Below are positions 1 through 10,668 of a DNA stretch of 64,000 nucleotides, one piece after another. The stretch is from Parascedosporium putredinis (taxonomy: Eukaryota > Ascomycota > Sordariomycetes > Microascales > Microascaceae), in contig CASHTG010000017.1 in the NCBI GenBank assembly GCA_949357655.1, forward strand, positions 62,001 through 126,000, given 5' to 3'. Positions within the stretch are counted from its first letter, which is position 1, and every line of letters starts with the position of its first letter. The translations under genes were made by a program, and so were the position numbers. A model generated the notes under the pieces. It was given only the letters and a program-made list of their open reading frames with translations, ran no database searches and was not told the DNA's origin.

Positions 1-2
1 AT

Positions 3-440
3 CTGCAGTCTTGGCCCGATGGCATATCCGATTTCAAATCCATCTTTGGCACAGATGTTGACATGGGGAAGGTAAAAGAGGTTCCGATTCAGTTAGTCGT
101 TGGAAATAGAGATAGGGTGCTTCATGGTAACCCAGCCTATTGGAGGTGGCTCGAACGAATGCTAGGTGACGAGGTCCAGGAGCCGCGGGAAGTGAACCGC
201 CTCGATACGGTGAAAAGCCTACACGAATCTTGGGACGCTCTTGGCATCAAAGCGGAGCTCGAGATCATTCGGGGCGTGGGACATAATGAGAGCAACGCTG
301 ACATTTACGATACGATGACGGGCTTTTGGCAAGCCACATCAAGGAACATCACTAAAAGTTGGACTGAATTATTGTTCCATGAGGGATTAAAGAACTATAC
401 TCGCGGTACGAGTAGTTCTTGGAGGGTGTTTAGGGGATGA
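3..440 (+). CDS. C-terminal part of an alpha/beta-hydrolase-like protein (5' end outside window)
   Basis: An open frame runs in from the left edge (codons in phase from base 3) and stops with TGA at 438-440; about 145 residues are visible. The segment reads like the last third of an alpha/beta hydrolase: a strand plus short loop (QLVVGNRDRVLHG, around 84-130), a helical cap segment, then IIRGVGHNESNAD (267-300), whose His would be the catalytic-triad histidine followed by the usual final helix (DTMTGFW). The nucleophile serine region lies upstream of the window, so the substrate cannot be inferred. The last ~35 residues after the final helix are polar and unremarkable, so an intron near the 3' end cannot be excluded. 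Family call is moderate; the coding call itself is good. Confidence 0.6.
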   Translation: MQSWPDGISDFKSIFGTDVDMGKVKEVPIQLVVGNRDRVLHGNPAYWRWLERMLGDEVQEPREVNRLDTVKSLHESWDALGIKAELEIIRGVGHNESNADIYDTMTGFWQATSRNITKSWTELLFHEGLKNYTRGTSSSWRVFRG

Positions 441-1193
441 AATTTACGAATCACGATAAGAAACAATTATATAGACTACAGCATTGGGGGATTTCCAGAG
501 CGTACACGAGGCTCCTGTCCTATTAGAGCTTATTCTAGCATCAAAAACTACGTATATTGTAACTTTCGTGTTGATTTGCCTTCGAACGCACTGCAGCCGG
601 CCGAAGAATCGCGACGCAGTCGTTACTGGATCCACAAGTAGAGGATCGCCGTCGGGTGTGGGAATATGTGTGCGGCGTGAGTCAGAGCCGGCACATTAGC
701 CTGCCTTGTGATTGTTTCCTCTCTACGTACATCCATGGACGTATTGAGAGAAGACTAGAAATAATAATACCTAGCAATGGTGGCAAATTTGACAACTGGG
801 CCCCGACTAAGCAGGATCACGGTGGCGAGCGACAGATCCGCTACGGCACCTTGCGTCCCAGTCTATATCTCTATCGAGTTTCACCATCTGTGTATCAATG
901 CCATTAAATTGGTGTTTAATCAAGTAATCGAGTGGATCAATTTGAAGTTGCCATCGGCAAGCCCGTGTTCTTAGCTTTGGCCACCCCTATCGTAACCATC
1001 GATGATATCTGATTAAGAAAAGTCCAACGAAAGAATAAAGAATGCAGAGAGGCTGGTATTCAAACTAAAAGTCCAAATCCCACGCTATTTCCAGTCCTTA
1101 CATATATAAACCCAAGACGCCCAATTTCTAGTCCCTGCGCATATTCCCAGAAAAAGAAAAACAAAAACAAAACACCCAAATCCGATCCACCCT
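441..1193. other. Intergenic region, no gene seen
   Basis: This is the shared 3' flank of the convergent hydrolase-like gene (+) and the histidine kinase (-). It is AT-richer than the flanking coding sequence. Only short open frames without domain similarity are present. A TATATAAA-like string lies near 1102-1109 but no gene starts beside it. Confidence 0.6.
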
Positions 1194-4100
1194 CTAGACA
1201 CAGGAGCTCGCGGGCTCCGGCGCTAAATCCGGCTTCACCCCGAGTTCAGGCTCCGCTAGCCACTCGTCAAGCAAACTACGCAGCTTATCAAGCCGCACAG
1301 GCTTTGTAAGAAACAGGTCGCAGCCGCTGACGAAGGCTCGGTTCCGGCTCAGCTCGCTGCTCAATCCAGTGAGGGCGACGATCTTGGATTCCGGTACGCC
1401 AGCGGTGGCCTCCAGCTGCCTAATCTCTCGCGTGGCCTCGAAACCGTCCATGACAGGCATTGACATGTCCATGAATACGATGTTAAACTGCTTTTCCTCG
1501 TTTAGTGCAGCCTTGTACTTCTGAACGGCGTCTACACCGTTGCACGCTGTGGCGAAGGCGTGATTTCTCCTGCGTACGACCGTCGTGAGAAGTCTCATAT
1601 TGATGGGGTTGTCATCGACAAGTAGCAATCTATGCGATCTTGGGGTGCTGGGGCTGCTTGCCTGCACGCAAATCTTCGCTTCTTGAGTTTCGGGTTTGGG
1701 TTTGTGGGCTGCTGCCGGAGGCAACGGTGCCGCCGGTTGTTTGGCGGAGCTTAGCAACCCTGGAAAGCTTCTTGGGAGGGGGCTTTCGTTGATGGCTAGC
1801 CTCTCCGATCTGTGCCATGTTGAAAGCCGCCAAGATGGTGGAAGACAGCTTTATTGGCCCGATTGGGCCCTGGAGGTATAGGCATGGGGTCGCGTGTTGG
1901 ATGCTGGGTGGCGGGGAGGTAGTGCTAGGATAGAGCAGGACCAAGGGCCGCGATATCGTGTCGAGAATTGTGTGAACGGCGTTGGTGAGTGGGGTCGGTG
2001 TGGCTTTCGCCGTGAGGGAATCGAGCACGTATACGTCGGCGTTCGGCACGGAGCCAGACGAAGGCGCAATTAGTACCGTCATGCCCAAGGCGGTACCGGC
2101 GTTGATGCTTAAGGCTCTTTCGATGAGAGCCGACCGGGCTTGGATGTCGGGGCTAGGATCTAGGCATGATCCCGTAAGCGCTGCGTAGGCCTCGGGGGTT
2201 ATGATGCAGACGGTGCGGCCGCGAAGCGGACTCGTCAAGCTTTGAAATTTTTGATATGGGCTGCACCCCGTGGCTACCAGGCCCTGCGGTGGCGGTGGCG
2301 GATCGTCGGCGAAGTCCTGGCTGACGGGAACAACCACCTTGACCAAGGTCCCGTGGCCTCGGGAACTTGTTATGTTGATCTTACCGCCATTCACCGTCAC
2401 GAGCTGCTGGACGATGCTCAATCCCAGCCCCATGCCGGGAGAATGCTCATCTTCTTGTGAAAAAGGCGTGTAAAGCCGGTATTTCACGTAGTCGGACGTC
2501 ATGCCACACCCCGTGTCCTCGACGGTGAAGCAGATGTGGTCGCTCATCTTGCCAGACTTATCCTTCTCTTGCGTCATGTATAAAGTGACGTCGATGCGGC
2601 CCGAGGTTGTGTACTTGAAGGCATTGCCAAAGATGTTCATTACGATGCGCTTCCAAACGCCGACGTTGAGCCGTAGGTTCCAGTTTTCTCGCCCCCGTAC
2701 CTCCAACGTGACGAGAGGCTGCTGCTCGGGCGTCCTTTGGCGGGTTTCGTCCGACGTGTAGTTATTCTCCGGGTACGAGGAGGAGATGCCGTCCGGCTTC
2801 GGCAGCCGGCTGATACTCACGGCGTCCACGACCTCCTCCACCAGGCCGGCGAGGTCGACTTCGCGCGAGTTGGAGAGGAAAGTCTTTGCTCGTTTCCCCT
2901 CGTTGATCATGATGGCATGGTCAAGGAGATTGTCAAACGTGTCGAGCAGCGTCTTGCCGCAGGAATCGAGCATGTCGAGCGTGGAGAGGAAGGACTTGTC
3001 CGGTATGTTCTCGCGCAGTAGCTCGCTGCTGGTCATGATGCCGTGCAGGGGGCTTCGCAGCTCGTGGCTGATGGACGAGACAAAGTTGGACTTGGCGTAG
3101 CTCACCGCCACCGTCTCGAGGCGGGAGACCTCGCCCATGACCGAGTTGCAAAAGGCGGCGACGAGGTTGATGTCGGCGACGTCGATGACCTTGGCGGGGT
3201 CGGCCACCCAGCCGAGAGCGGCGGCGTACCAGCATTCGCGCTGGAAATGCCAGAGGGGAGGAAGACGATGAAGCGAGCGGCCGGGAATGCCTGGAACAGG
3301 GCAGCCACGTCGTCGTCTACAATCGTGCCACCTTCCGCAGCCGTCGTGTTTCCTGGGTACCGCTTTCCGAGGCCGTAGCTTTCGTCAATGGGGCCAAACT
3401 CGTCGGCGGAGAAGACGTGGCCGCGTGGGAAACGCAGGATGAACTTTTGCAGAGTTAATTCGTGGAGGGGTATCTGGGTCTGGCGCAGATTCACGGCGCC
3501 GTCCTTGTCCGCGGCACACTGCACGATGGTTGGGCAAAACGATTCACCGCGCGCCTCGCATACGCTTACGTCGTTGGCTTCCGTACGCGCACTGGGGACG
3601 GCGTCGACGAAGGCGAGCCCATCCATGTCCATGCTCTTTCGGATCGTGGTGGCGGCGCGGAAAAAGACAGACTTGATGTTGGAAGAGCTGGTGAAGGCGG
3701 CGCTGGCGTTGGCGTTGTCGACGGCGGCTTTCAAGGCTGCCGGGGTGCTCGCGTAGAGCTCGGCGGCGACCTCGGGGATCTCTTCGCGCGGCGTGGTGGG
3801 GTGGGTGCTGGGCGCGGTAGGTCCGCCGAGCGGGGAGGCGGAGGAATCGCTGGGTGAGCAGGAGCTTGCGCCGCCGAGGGAAGGCGCGAAACCATCCGAC
3901 ATCACCATATCGATTGAATTGTACCGTTGCAGCGGGGGACGGATGGGGCTGGGGAGGGAAAGAGGGCTCGCGGGGGTCCATGGAAGCGGCGCTTCTGGTG
4001 GGGAGTGGTCCGCAAGGCCAAACGGGTCCAGGACAATTTCGGGCTGGGACGAGGGTGTTGCTTCCTGGATGAACGTGGTCATGCCGCCCATGACCTTCTC

Positions 4101-4999
4101 GGCCCGATGGCGGTTCTGCCTCGTCTTGATCAGGTCGAGGTGGTTCATGATGACGGCGGCGATTTCGTTGAGCACGCCGACCGACTCTTCGTTGTCGAAA
4201 TCGCGGGCTTTGTTATCCACGACGCAGTAGCTGCCCAGGACGTAGCCGAGGGGCGAGATGAGCGGGACTTCGAGGTAGCTGACCATGTGCGGATAGGATG
4301 CGACGTATGGCCTATCGACGTAGAGGGGATCGGCGCGAAAGTCGTGAATGATGTAGCGTGTCCGGTTGGCGATGATATTGGGGCCTGTGCGGATCCATTC
4401 GCCGGTCTCGTCCATGAAGGCCTTCATGGTGGTGGGGCACACCCCCAGCAGGCCTCGAGCTTGCAAACGCCCAGATAGACCCTGTCGCCGTTGTCCGCGG
4501 GGCCCGGGTTGTCGAGGCAGTTGGACCGCGTCATCTCGGCAATGATGTACTGGTGCTCTCGGTCGATCAGCGAGAGGAACGACCGATCGGTGTCGAGGCG
4601 CAGCGCCCCGAGTTGGACGAGGGCGTTGAGGGTGGCATCGTCGTTGACGATGGGGTTTTCGGGCAGAACGGCAGAGGTGATATCGAGGGGAAGGAGGCCG
4701 CAGAAAGATAGCTAGAAGAGGCTGGGATCAGCGCCGCCCGCTTCTAAGAGGGGGAGTGAGTGGGGGTCCGGTGGGAGAGCAGGTCCGGGGCCAAAAGTGA
4801 GACGGAAACACCGCCGCGCCGCCGCCGGGATGAACACACACACGAACAAAAAAGTTGCCCTCGGGCTCTCTCACGCCGAGGGCATGGACGAAACTTACCC
4901 GGAGATCTCACGCTGGCGCGCTCGCTCGGAGCTTTCGACCGCGGGAGGCGGCCCTGGAACGGTGGGTTTGTCAAAGCATACCTCGCCCTGCAAAAGCAT
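1194..4999 (-). CDS. Hybrid sensor histidine kinase: GAF, HisKA, HATPase, receiver
   Basis: Soluble two-component hybrid kinase expected to pass phosphate from a conserved His to its own receiver Asp and then to an HPt protein. The likely ATG is at 4999-4997; exon 1 carries the SERARQRE motif usual at the N-terminus of this fungal group and ends at a GTAAGT donor at 4898. The next exon starts after a CTTCTAG acceptor at about 4712. A GAF-type sensor follows (about 4690-4100), with the SLIDREHQYIIAE and YVLGSYCVVD motifs. The H-box is SHELRSPLHG (about 3070), then N and G boxes (NAFKYT; GMGLGLSI). The receiver at 1200-1640 has FMDMSMPVMDG (Asp) and TKPV (Lys). No membrane segment is seen. Frame breaks: one base short at the C5 run 4442-4446 and at the G4 run 3255-3258, both restoring conserved sequence; a third shift, or an unrecognised intron, lies in the proline-rich linker at 1640-1790. 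Exon 1 and exon 2 phases also disagree by one base. Confidence 0.85.
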
Positions 5000-7288
5000 G
5001 ATGGTGCAGAGGACGTATCCGTTCGCCTATGCGCAGCGCATCGGCTTTCTTCGAGGGGACGAAGAGTTTTGGGAAGATTAAGTCCGGAGGAGGAGGGTTG
5101 GAGCGAAAGCGGGGGGGATATGGATCGATGACGGAGCAATCTTGCGAAGTTCCGACCCAGTCTCTTTTAATACTAAAGATTCGAGAGAGTCGCGCACTCG
5201 ACGGAAGACCAGACGATGCCCCACTGAGGTCTAGACTGTAAAAGTTTCCAGCGCCCCGGACCCTTGGCGAAAACTCTCAAGTGCTCGCGCCGGAAGAACA
5301 CTATCGCACTGCACTACGCTCCACTATACATCCAGGTCCACATGGGGCGGGCGCGCGCTGTTCCTTGTGCACAATCCCGACAACGGCTGAGTTGAAGCTA
5401 GCATAGCGAATCACGTGGCAGAGACGCCTGCGTTTGGCTCCTGGGATCGGGATTTTGGCGGTCAAATCGGCATTTGACAGGTCAACTTGCAGAAAAGCCC
5501 ATCACCCTTGAACATGGAGATCGCAGAGTTTTTTTTTCTTTTCTTTTTCTCCCCTTCGCGGGGACCACGTCGTAGCCAATCGCAGCCCAAGGGGATGCTG
5601 TGGCGTTTGCATATTCCCCACCTGCGAGGTGCGCAAGCCCGTGTGCACCTCACAGCTCTTCACGAAGCGCAACACCTCGTTGAGCCGGGGGTTCTGAAAA
5701 CAAAGAAAAAGAGTCGGCAAAAAATAAAAAAGGGTGCCTGGCAATCAACTCTCACATTCGCCTCGGACTTTCATTTTCGCCGCGTAATCCACAGCCTCGC
5801 TATCACGTCCAGGCTCCCCATGCCCCTTCCTTCAGGTGTTCAGGTGAGCTGGCCGAAAGGGATTCAGCAGGAAGCAAAAAAGCAACAAACCCTTCTCCAG
5901 TTTGAACCCTGTCCATCATCCGCTGAGCGCGGGGAGCAGGGTCGAGATTTCCCGGTCCTCTAGGTGTAACACAGGAGAGGTGGCTGCCGCTCGTAAAGAG
6001 AGTCCAATGTTCGGATAAAAGAACAAGCATTGGTTTGCGAGAAGATGAAGACAAGACAAAAAAACGAGCAATGGCTCAAGCAGGCATGTGGAAGGCGTGG
6101 TGCTCGCTTTCCCTTGGACCTCAGCCCCCGTCATACCCCATGTAGTGTAGTTAAACGGCGTTTGAACCCTGTGCTCGGCGATGCACAATACAGCAGCTGG
6201 TTAAGCCCGGTGCGACGTTGAAACCATTCCTACCCCACCCCACGCTGCAGTAGACGCATGGTCCAGTTGCTCTCTTGCCCTTCACCGACTCCCAGGGGTT
6301 GGTCAAATTGATGCTATTAGTCAAGGGACGGAGAAGGGGAAAAAAGCCGCTACCACTAGATGCCGGGGACGTCGTGGCGCTGGTGTCGGCCCGCTGTACA
6401 CTACAGCTTGGCCGTTGCACTCTATTAACTCGACTACGGTTCCCCGATTCTGTGTGCAAGGATATAAGCCTCAATTCGCCCTGGTGAATACTATGATAGC
6501 GCTCTTCGCCCTGAGCGGAGGTGATGCCCCGCCAGTCGCCTCGGCACGGGGCAGGCAACGCTTGTGTGCTGCCGCCACGGACATGGTAAAGGAACGTTGA
6601 GCAATACCTTTCCGCCCTCTCGCTTCTATGTTGCTTTTTCTTTTTTTTTACTTTTCACTTTTCTTTATTACTTTCTACTGCATTTTACGGGGCTTCAAAC
6701 CTTGCTTCTTTCGCCCGGCTCGGAACAAGGTCGTGGCGTTGAGGGAGAGCTGCGTCTAGGTCTAGATTGGAGGATGATCCATTGAATTGCGTTCCGAACA
6801 GCCACGACCTATGAATCCTCGGGGCTGGATGCACCACCCTGGCGATCTAGACCCAACAGAAGAAAAGTCACGGCTGTACGAGCTGAGCAGTCTTTTGGTA
6901 CTGAGGTAGTAGAAAGCGTCAAATTCATTGTCGGGCCAAAACAAGGCCACTTGGAGACTTCAATGTTTTCATATCCAATAAGCACTATATACAAGAGCTA
7001 CAGACTAGAATAAATACCTTGCGCAGAGGCTATATCGTGTCGTATCCGCATCATTCATTACCACTGCCGCCTGCGAATATTAAGTGTAAGCGGGGCATTC
7101 ATGGATGGTACCGTCCTCCCAGAACATGTCATATGTAATAGTAGAAACCGAGCAAAGGCAGCGTGGTTGGCAGTCACCACTTGCTCTGCCACTGTAGAGC
7201 TGTCGTAAAAGAATTTACATGATCCGGCCAAAGGTATACAGGTTTACCGTAACGGGATCGTCCTCCCCACTGTTGTAATAAGGTCTTC
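5000..7288. other. Intergenic region, no gene seen
   Basis: It contains the upstream region of the histidine kinase and the 3' flank of the TmpB-like gene. There are T-rich and CT-rich tracts (5527-5556 and 6633-6675), common in fungal promoters and UTRs. The open frames here are short, compositionally random and without recognisable domains. Confidence 0.6.
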
Positions 7289-10200
7289 TTACGAGTCCCA
7301 AATAGGCCCAAAGGCCGGAATTCCTCGGCTTTCCATTCGGTAAACGAACCTGCTCGTCGCCGGGCCATTGGAGATGATGCAAACGCATTCGGCATTGCTC
7401 TCCCTGTAAAGCGGATAGGCCAAGTTCACGAGATCGGGCCGTCCCCGGACATCTGTATCCCAAATGAGGGCGTCGGGGTCTGCCGCAAGAATCGTGTCGA
7501 TAATCTTTGCCCGTACGTCTTGAGCGGGTTCCTTGTGCTCCAGAGGATCCGAACGGGCACCCGACGCTCCACGATGACGGGGATACACGGCCCGATTCCG
7601 GACCCGGTCGCGACGAGCACAATTTTCTTGAACAGCGGCGCGATTGCCAGCACACCCGAGACCGGGTGCCCGCGCGTCAGATGGAGGTGGGTGGGTTTTG
7701 GATAATCTTCTTGGTCCAGTCTCCAGCCTTGGAGACCACGATGCTGAATCCTTTGCCGTCGGGCTCCGGGATGGCTGCAAAGGCGTGCCACTCCACCAAC
7801 GGCCTATCGGTGATGCGTATCCCCGAGAGGTGCACGGAGGAGGCGTGTAAAAGTCGAAATGTAGACGGACAGCGTGGCTGGATAGCGGCTCCGGGACAAC
7901 TTTGACGCGGCGCAGACGCATCCACGGAAGCGCGATGCTCAGCGTGGTAACGGCCACCATGTAGATGGCAGGCGTCGCGGCAAGGGTCTTGGCCAAGGGC
8001 TTCTCCGGCGTGGACGCCGAGTTGGCCGAGAGGACGACGTGCGCCCACACCAGGCCGAGCGCGGTCCAGCCCGCGAAACGGTGCGTCCACTCGAACTGAT
8101 CGTGCATCTTGAGCCGAATTGCGGGGAAGGCCATGAGGAGGATGGAGAGCAGAAGCAGCATAATAATATACGTCAAGACGAGGGTGACGAGGTCGAGCGA
8201 AAACGGCGTGTCTTTCCAAAGTAGCTCCGCGTGGCGGCCGCGGTGAAGATAACCCACCAGATGGACGCCGACACGGCGCAACCCGAGTGCACGCCGCCGT
8301 TGTGGTATACCCTGGCAAAATGCCTCCGCAGCCACAGCGGGAACCACGTCGGGACCCTGCAGCAGGTCCAGAAGATGAGGTTGACCACGTAGTCCTGGCG
8401 GAGGATCACGGCACCCAAGAGGTTGGCGGCCACGACGGTCGCCAGGTCCGGGAGCGGGAGGATGAAGCGATTGGTCCGGCTCTGCCACAAGAGGCAGATG
8501 AAGACGGCTAGGTTCGTCAGGAAAATGACGCCGAATAGCTTGCGGTAAGCCGACATGCCGCGGTGACGGAGCCATCTCCACCCGCGGAAACCATTCTTCC
8601 CGGGGAGGACGTAGTCTGGGGAAGTATCCTGCTCCTTGCTGCTGTCGCTGCTCGAGCCGACGAGTGTGCAGACGGAGTGAATCTCGCCCGTCGCCGAGAA
8701 CATGGAGAAGGGCTGGGAGTTCCTCGTCATCAGGGTGGGGGAGCTGGCGCGGCTGCGGATCAGCTGCGATCCCCGGGCTGCCGTCTCCCGCAGTGCCGCC
8801 TTATCCACCTTTCCGTTGGCGGTGAGGTGTATGACCGGGAGATGGCGCCAGATTTTGGGCGTGGCGTAGTACGGCAGGCTCTGGCCTACCGTCGCCTTGA
8901 GGATATCTTCGTCCACGGGCTCCGGTGCGGAGTAAAACCCCCAGAGCTCGTCATCGATGCTGAGCGCGCACGCCTTGGTCACGGTCTTGCACTTCTCGAT
9001 AGCTCTCGAGACGCCGTCCAGCTCGACGCGGAAGCCGAGGATCTTGACTTGGTCATCCTGCCGGCCGAGAGGCTCGAGGCTGCCGTCTTCGAGCCAGCGC
9101 GCAAGATCGCCCGTGTTAAACATCATTCGCCTATTATGCGTGGGGGTAATGTTAGTGGCGGGCTCTTCAGGTAACAAGGAAGCGATGCGGACTACACGTA
9201 CCCATCCTCGGCGAACTTGTCGTGTTTGTAGCGTGATGCCGTGAGATCGGCTAGGTTCAGATAGCCTCGGGATACCCCGGGCCCTCCAACCCACATGACC
9301 CCGGGCTCTCCTATCGGGGTCGGATTCTCGTTCTCGTCGAGAATGTACACGTTTGTGTTGGGGTTCGGTTTGCCTATCGACAAGGTCTTGCCGACGCTGT
9401 GGAGGTGTGCCGTGTTGAGGATACTCACCTCGGTAGGCCCGCACACGTTCCAAAAGTTGACGTGCGGCGCCCACTTTTCGGCGAGCGCCAGCGGGCAGGG
9501 TTCTCCGCCGACCGCAATCGTCTTGATGTTGGGGAAGTCCTCGCGCCGCACCATCTGCTTCAGGATTACCGAGGGCGTACCAATCACCGTGTCCACCCTC
9601 TGGAGGCACTCCCTCCAGAGTTTGTCGCCGCTTCCGCGAATATGAAGGGTTCCGCCGTTCATCATGGTGCCGAGGATTTCCCAGGCGCCTGGAAGGAGAC
9701 GTTAGATGCGTGCGCGCTGCGTGACGTGCATTTATGGAAGAGGCCTCTGAGGAGGGGACCATGACTTACCCATATCGAACCCGACATTGAGCTGCTGGGC
9801 AACCTGAGAGCCGACACCGATGCCAAGCCTTGATGGCTCAGCTAGTAACGTATTAGTGACACCGCGGTGCCGTACGTCCACACCCTTGGGTCGTCCGGTT
9901 GTTCCCGACGTGTAAATCACATACACGCCGTCATCCGGGCTAACGTCTACATTGGGCCGGGCCGGGTTTCCCGCCTCCCACAGGCGGCTATCTCTATCAA
10001 GCGCGATCATCGCCACCCCGGTCCGCGCGCTCTTGACCATGCTCCGCTGAACCTTGGGCTGGAACTGTGGAAGGAGGAGGACGACACGGGCCTCGGAGTC
10101 TGAGAGGGTGTAAGCGAGTTGTTCTTCTGGGATGATGCCGCCGTCCAACGGAATATATTGACCGCCCGCCTTGAGTACTGCCAGGATGAAGACCACCATT

Positions 10201-10500
10201 TCTATGCATCGAGTACACTAGCACGGCGCGATCTCCTCTCGTAAACCCATACGAGTCTCTGAGCTCGTTGGCCAAGCGGTTCGCTCTGCTGTCGAGCTCT
10301 CCGTACGTTAGGGTCGCTCCATCGCTCTGCCGGAGGGCAACGACGGCGGGGTGTGCCGACGCGACGGCCTCGAAGGCATGGTGAACTATCTGGAAGGGGA
10401 TGGGAACACTCTCGCCACGGCTGAACCTGTTGAAGAGGTCTTGCTGTGAGGGCGGCAGGGACTCCAAGTTACAAAACGAAGAAGCGGTCGGGGAATCCAT
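7289..10500 (-). CDS. tmpB-like: TmpB-like protein: NRPS-type adenylation domain fused to a membrane flavo-oxidoreductase
   Basis: The ATG is at 10500-10498 and the TAA at 7291-7289, giving roughly 1,000 residues after splicing. The N-terminal ~560 residues are an adenylation domain that would activate a carboxylate as an acyl-AMP: A3 YTSGTTGRPKG (about 9900), A5 NVCGPTE (about 9440), A7 FNTGDLARW, A8 GRQDDQVKILGFR, and A10 NGKVDKAAL with the catalytic Lys (about 8800). No carrier (PCP) domain follows. A linker leads to about six hydrophobic segments (8560-7900), then FAD- and NAD-binding halves (PLVEWHAFA; VLVATGSGIGP). This is the architecture of Aspergillus nidulans TmpB, a larger homologue of the conidiation oxidoreductase TmpA. 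Introns: 9769-9689 and 9201-9131 (GT–AG). Frame breaks near 10190 (+1 or -2) and one base short near 8227, 7836, 7678 and 7505; each restores conserved sequence. The substrate is unknown. Confidence 0.85.
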
Positions 10501-10645
10501 GGCGAAGATATGGGCGCATAATCAGCACACGCCAAGGTTGAGTCGGGTCGGTTGGTGCGGGGGAGAAAGTGGTGAGTGGGCGAGAGAGAAGCCTCCAAGC
10601 ACCGTTTCCTACCACGCTTCGCGGTCGAGTCTGGTCCAGCGAGCT

Positions 10646-10668
10646 CTGTATATATAGATATATATGTT
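10646..10668 (-). promoter_or_regulatory. TATA-like AT tract upstream of the TmpB-like gene
   Basis: An alternating TATATA stretch lies about 150 bp upstream of the ATG at 10500 and is read on the minus strand. Position and composition suit a core promoter element; this is an inference from sequence only. Confidence 0.4.

Noticed and set aside
7289..10500. A full NRPS module
   Set aside because: No condensation, carrier or thioesterase domain follows the adenylation domain; the membrane oxidoreductase follows directly.
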